Assembly: GCA_015478945.1 (NCBI GenBank)
Contig: JABUQX010032485.1
Coordinates: forward strand, 10,001 to 20,000
From: Trachelipus rathkii
Taxonomy: Eukaryota > Arthropoda > Malacostraca > Isopoda > Trachelipodidae
Direction of reading: 5' to 3'
DNA length: 10,000 bases
Shown: piece by piece, positions 7,433 through 10,000 of the stretch
Position numbering within the stretch: the stretch's first letter is position 1
Layout of the letters: each line of letters begins with the position of its first letter
Position numbers and translations under genes: made by a program
Notes under the pieces: generated by a model
Databases searched by the model: none
The model's input: only the letters and a program-made list of their open reading frames with translations
Told to the model about the DNA's origin: nothing

Positions 7433-8205
7433 CTTATCTCTCTCTTTTCTTAATGATCTGTAGTCATCCTTTCATACTGTTATGATATACGTTTTAATCT
7501 CGTATTTTCGTCTCTCTAGTTTATTTAGTACTATATCTCTCAAATACTACTCCGTCTATGCGCTCTCTAATTTTGCTCTCATTCTCGATCACTCTTCACT
7601 CTCACGCCTGTCCTATTTCTACAATCATCACAAATCTACTCTAGCTGTTGGGCTCCCCCTATCGCTAATCTATCTTTCTCTCTATGTCTGGTCTAGTACT
7701 TGTCATCGTCTTCGTCCGTGTCCTAGTCTTCTTTTCTCTTGCGTCTTCTTACTATTTGTTATCTCTCTCTCTCAGCTCCGTCTCTCTGCGTTTCTCTTCT
7801 CTCCGTTTTGTCATCTTCACTCTTTGTATCTTCTGCTTTTGCTCTCTTCCTCTAGGTACTTTCGGTGTATCTCCTTTCTGTTCCTTCCATTATTTATATT
7901 TCGCGGTCTTATCATATATTATCACTCTCTGACGATTTCTAATCTAACTCATACTGTTATATATATCATATTGAGTATTTGATCTAACTTTCTCTATATC
8001 TATCCATGATATCATTCACTTACATTATATTTATCTTATTATACTATTTATTCTTTCTTTCCCTTTTCTATTATTATTCTCTTACTACATCTATTCTTAT
8101 CATCATTATCTATTCTCTCATTCTATTTTATTTCTTTTTTACTTCTTTTTTTAGTTTACTATATCTTCTCTTCCTTTTTTATCCTCTCTCTACTCATGTA
8201 TCTTA
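7433..8205. repeat. Pyrimidine-rich low-complexity region, second part
   Basis: This continues the strongly T+C-rich + strand, becoming more T- and AT-rich after about 7950. The frames at 7482-7982, 7684-7932 and 8006-8206 are composition artefacts, rich in Ser, Leu, Phe, Ile and Tyr with no recognisable domain. It ends sharply near 8206, where mixed sequence resumes. Confidence 0.85.
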
Positions 8206-8559
8206 AAGAGTGAATCGGTTTCTACCGGGTTGCGTTGGGTGTATTTGCCATTTATTCACTGTCATCGTTATCTGATTGTGCAATATATTGACCATTGTCT
8301 TTTATAGAGTTCATTGTGGGCCATGGTTTATTGCATTCCGGTTTTTTACGAATTAGGCCTTGGTTTATTTGAGGCATCGGGTTTACCACCATTTAACCTG
8401 TCTTTTGATTGTACACGTATTTCCAGAAGATTATATAACAATTGTTAGGCGTACATGCTATAAGGTCTATCCATTCCATCCGTCAATGCTCCATTTGTTA
8501 CTTGCCTGTCATAATCTGATTGTCTATGTGTCAGACATAGTTGCCATCAGTTGAAGGTC
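8206..8559. other. Unrecognised DNA at the 3' side of the right repeat copy
   Basis: Ordinary-complexity sequence after the end of the pyrimidine-rich region. On the - strand it lies directly downstream of the last recognisable codons of the right copy, so it may hold that element's 3' end. I found no clear similarity to the 3' flank of the left copy (3181-3435) by eye, and no intact gene. The + strand frame 8360-8554 is unremarkable. Confidence 0.4.
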
Positions 8560-10000
8560 ACCCTCGGTACTGACTTCCATGTTGTGTTACATCTTCACCT
8601 TGGTCTCTTTCTTACCTCCCTTGTTCTGACCCCATCTCTATATCCATTGATATCCTCCAAGCCCTACCCTTACAGTATCCGGAACACCGACTCTCCACGT
8701 GGACATAATGTCACGCCCAAGCGCACCTTTTATGCTCACCATTGATTCAACTATTTTTGCAGTCCGTGATCCGCCTATTTTCCTTTGTCTGAGTTTCCCT
8801 CGTTGGCCGGATTTACATGAGTGTGCCCTCAACATGTTCGCACAACTACGCCCTTTTCCGGTAAGCATGCTCTCCTATCAGTAATGAGACTTATACTTGT
8901 CAATCTTTGCTGGCATTGGCGCCTTATGCTGGGCTGACTCCCGCTTTCCCGATTTGCGTATTCCCTGCTCACCCCTGAACAAACTACTGACACTTCTTGA
9001 CTCCCTCTTTGTCTCAGGGCCTACTTGCTATCAGTCCCTAGTTGCCTGTGAAAGTGGTGGGAAATAACTTTTTCACCATGTCACATGGTGCGTGTCATGC
9101 TTTGACATGCCAGCCTCCAAGTCATCTTTCCTAGCAGCCTCCATTTTTCGTGGTCTTCTTTAAGCCCACATTCAACCCCGCATATGCACAAAAGGGTCAA
9201 CTGACTCTCTGCGTTTGCACTGCCCCAGATCGCTTGTGCATCCACTGCTTCCCACAGAGCTATAGACTCACTGGTGTTTCATATAATTATCTAAGCTTCT
9301 AGCCCGCTCTTTACTATTTGCTATCCCTCTTTCAGTGTGTTGAGTACTCATCATTCGACATCGCTGCATACCTAATGCCATTGTTTCATATAAACACACC
9401 TTCAGCTTCTCGGTTGACCTCTTTAATTCATAACTCGAGCAAAACTCGTTCTGGCACTCGGGTACAGTGTATAAGAGGGATATCCCCTTGGCGTAAGGCA
9501 GTCCCAGGGATGTTCCTACCCAGTATATGGTTTCTTCTTCATGACATATGGAAAGAAGTTACTATTCCTTGTCCGACACCAGTTCTTTTACATTCGGCTT
9601 GAGACCGTTCTTTTCCTTAGTCTAGATGCTACAAGCTCCATATTGCTTGGAAGAGAACTTAGCTCTCGTACTAAATCATTTTTCTTCCTGGGAGAACTGT
9701 TGCTGTGTAGAAGTACTTCTTCATATTCACTACCACTATCTGCACGTGTGCACACCAAATCCGGATTCTTTCATCAGAACCTGCTAGGTTCTGGGAGCTG
9801 TAGTGACCACACTGGGATGGGGACTCGTCGGAGTGTGGGTCAGGTCGCTTGCTGATCCAAAACCGGATATCAATTTACGTTCTTGTAAGATTGTACCTTT
9901 CACATTAAACCAAACAAAATAAGTATGGTGGTGATCTTTGGCTTCCCGCCATACATGGCACACAATTTTAAACCTTTTCTTCGGTCCATTTTCATGACGT
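8560..10000 (-). pseudogene. Decayed copy (right, partial) of the same transposase-like repeat protein
   Basis: Seen in sequence, reading leftwards from 10000 on the - strand: an uninterrupted stretch 9999-9787 contains VWREAKDHHHTYFVWFNVKG (9954-9895), equivalent to the family's VPMVWRE-KNHH-DCYFC region. A 60-codon open piece at 9770-9591 holds EYEEVLLHSNSS, NDLVRELSSLPSNMELVASR and LRKR. Further pieces are KLKVCLYET (about 9420-9380), a stretch equivalent to GQQSGYTKYPCF near 9190-9150, KKLFPTTFTGN followed by GLIAS (about 9073-9020, equivalent to FPPLHIKLGLMKQ), MVSIKGALG (from 8742) and a remnant of the terminal YQGRW-MMADYCW motif (about 8602-8560). Many in-frame stops (for example at 9786 and 9590) and frameshifts separate these pieces. 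It aligns with the + strand of 1930-3140, showing the two are diverged copies of one element in inverted orientation. The N-terminal part lies beyond the window. It cannot be functional as it stands. Confidence 0.82.
9074..9090. repeat. Perfect short dyad
   Basis: CACCATG-TCA-CATGGTG is a perfect 7-base inverted repeat around a 3-base centre. It lies inside the right decayed copy, next to the FPPLHIKLGL-equivalent region, and may be accidental. It is not followed by a T run, so it is not terminator-like. Confidence 0.5.

Noticed and set aside
9318..9855. Two + strand ORFs (94 and 104 codons)
   Set aside because: They lie antisense to the right decayed repeat copy, whose - strand translation carries the recognisable motifs.
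1..10000. CRISPR array, tRNA, rRNA, bacterial operon or plasmid functions
   Set aside because: No regularly spaced direct repeats, cloverleaf-forming sequences, rRNA signatures or closely packed long ORFs were seen on either strand.

Overview
The window reads as non-coding, repeat-dominated DNA of a eukaryote. There are no closely packed open frames, no bacterial ribosome-site/ORF pattern, no tRNA or rRNA gene and no CRISPR array. Long stretches are simple-sequence DNA of several kinds: AT/TA, CT/GA, degenerate GATA and T/CT-rich tracts. Together with decayed copies of an arthropod-type repeat protein, this suggests an animal genome, most likely an arthropod and perhaps a crustacean; penaeid shrimp genomes are known for this microsatellite load. 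The taxon is an inference, not proven by the sequence.

Layout, left to right: AT tract (1-190); unrecognised mixed sequence (196-905); AT tract (about 908-1037); CT tract (1139-1259); unrecognised spacer (1260-1779); a full-length but badly broken copy of a transposase-like repeat protein on the + strand (about 1780-3180); AT-rich block (about 3436-3970); T/CT-rich DNA (4036-4350); degenerate GATA repeats (4390-4880); a small complex island (4881-5135); CT tract (5136-5482); A-rich spacer (5483-5800); an abrupt CpG-rich islet (5800-6080); a possible - strand coding exon (6427-6083) ending in a good splice donor that overlaps a TATA/initiator-like arrangement; about 1.8 kb of strongly pyrimidine-rich + strand (6430-8205) with one complex island (7350-7432); unrecognised DNA (8206-8560); and a second decayed copy of the same repeat protein on the - strand (about 8560 to beyond 10000).

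The main result is the pair of diverged, inverted, tail-to-tail copies of one protein-coding repeat at about 1.8-3.2 kb and 8.6-10 kb. Simple ORF calling misses both, because each reading frame is cut into short pieces by stops and frameshifts. They can be recovered by following the protein from frame to frame, and by aligning the + strand of the left copy with the - strand of the right copy. No intact gene can be supported. The only candidate for live host coding sequence is the - strand exon at 6427-6083. No genes here can be shown to work together.
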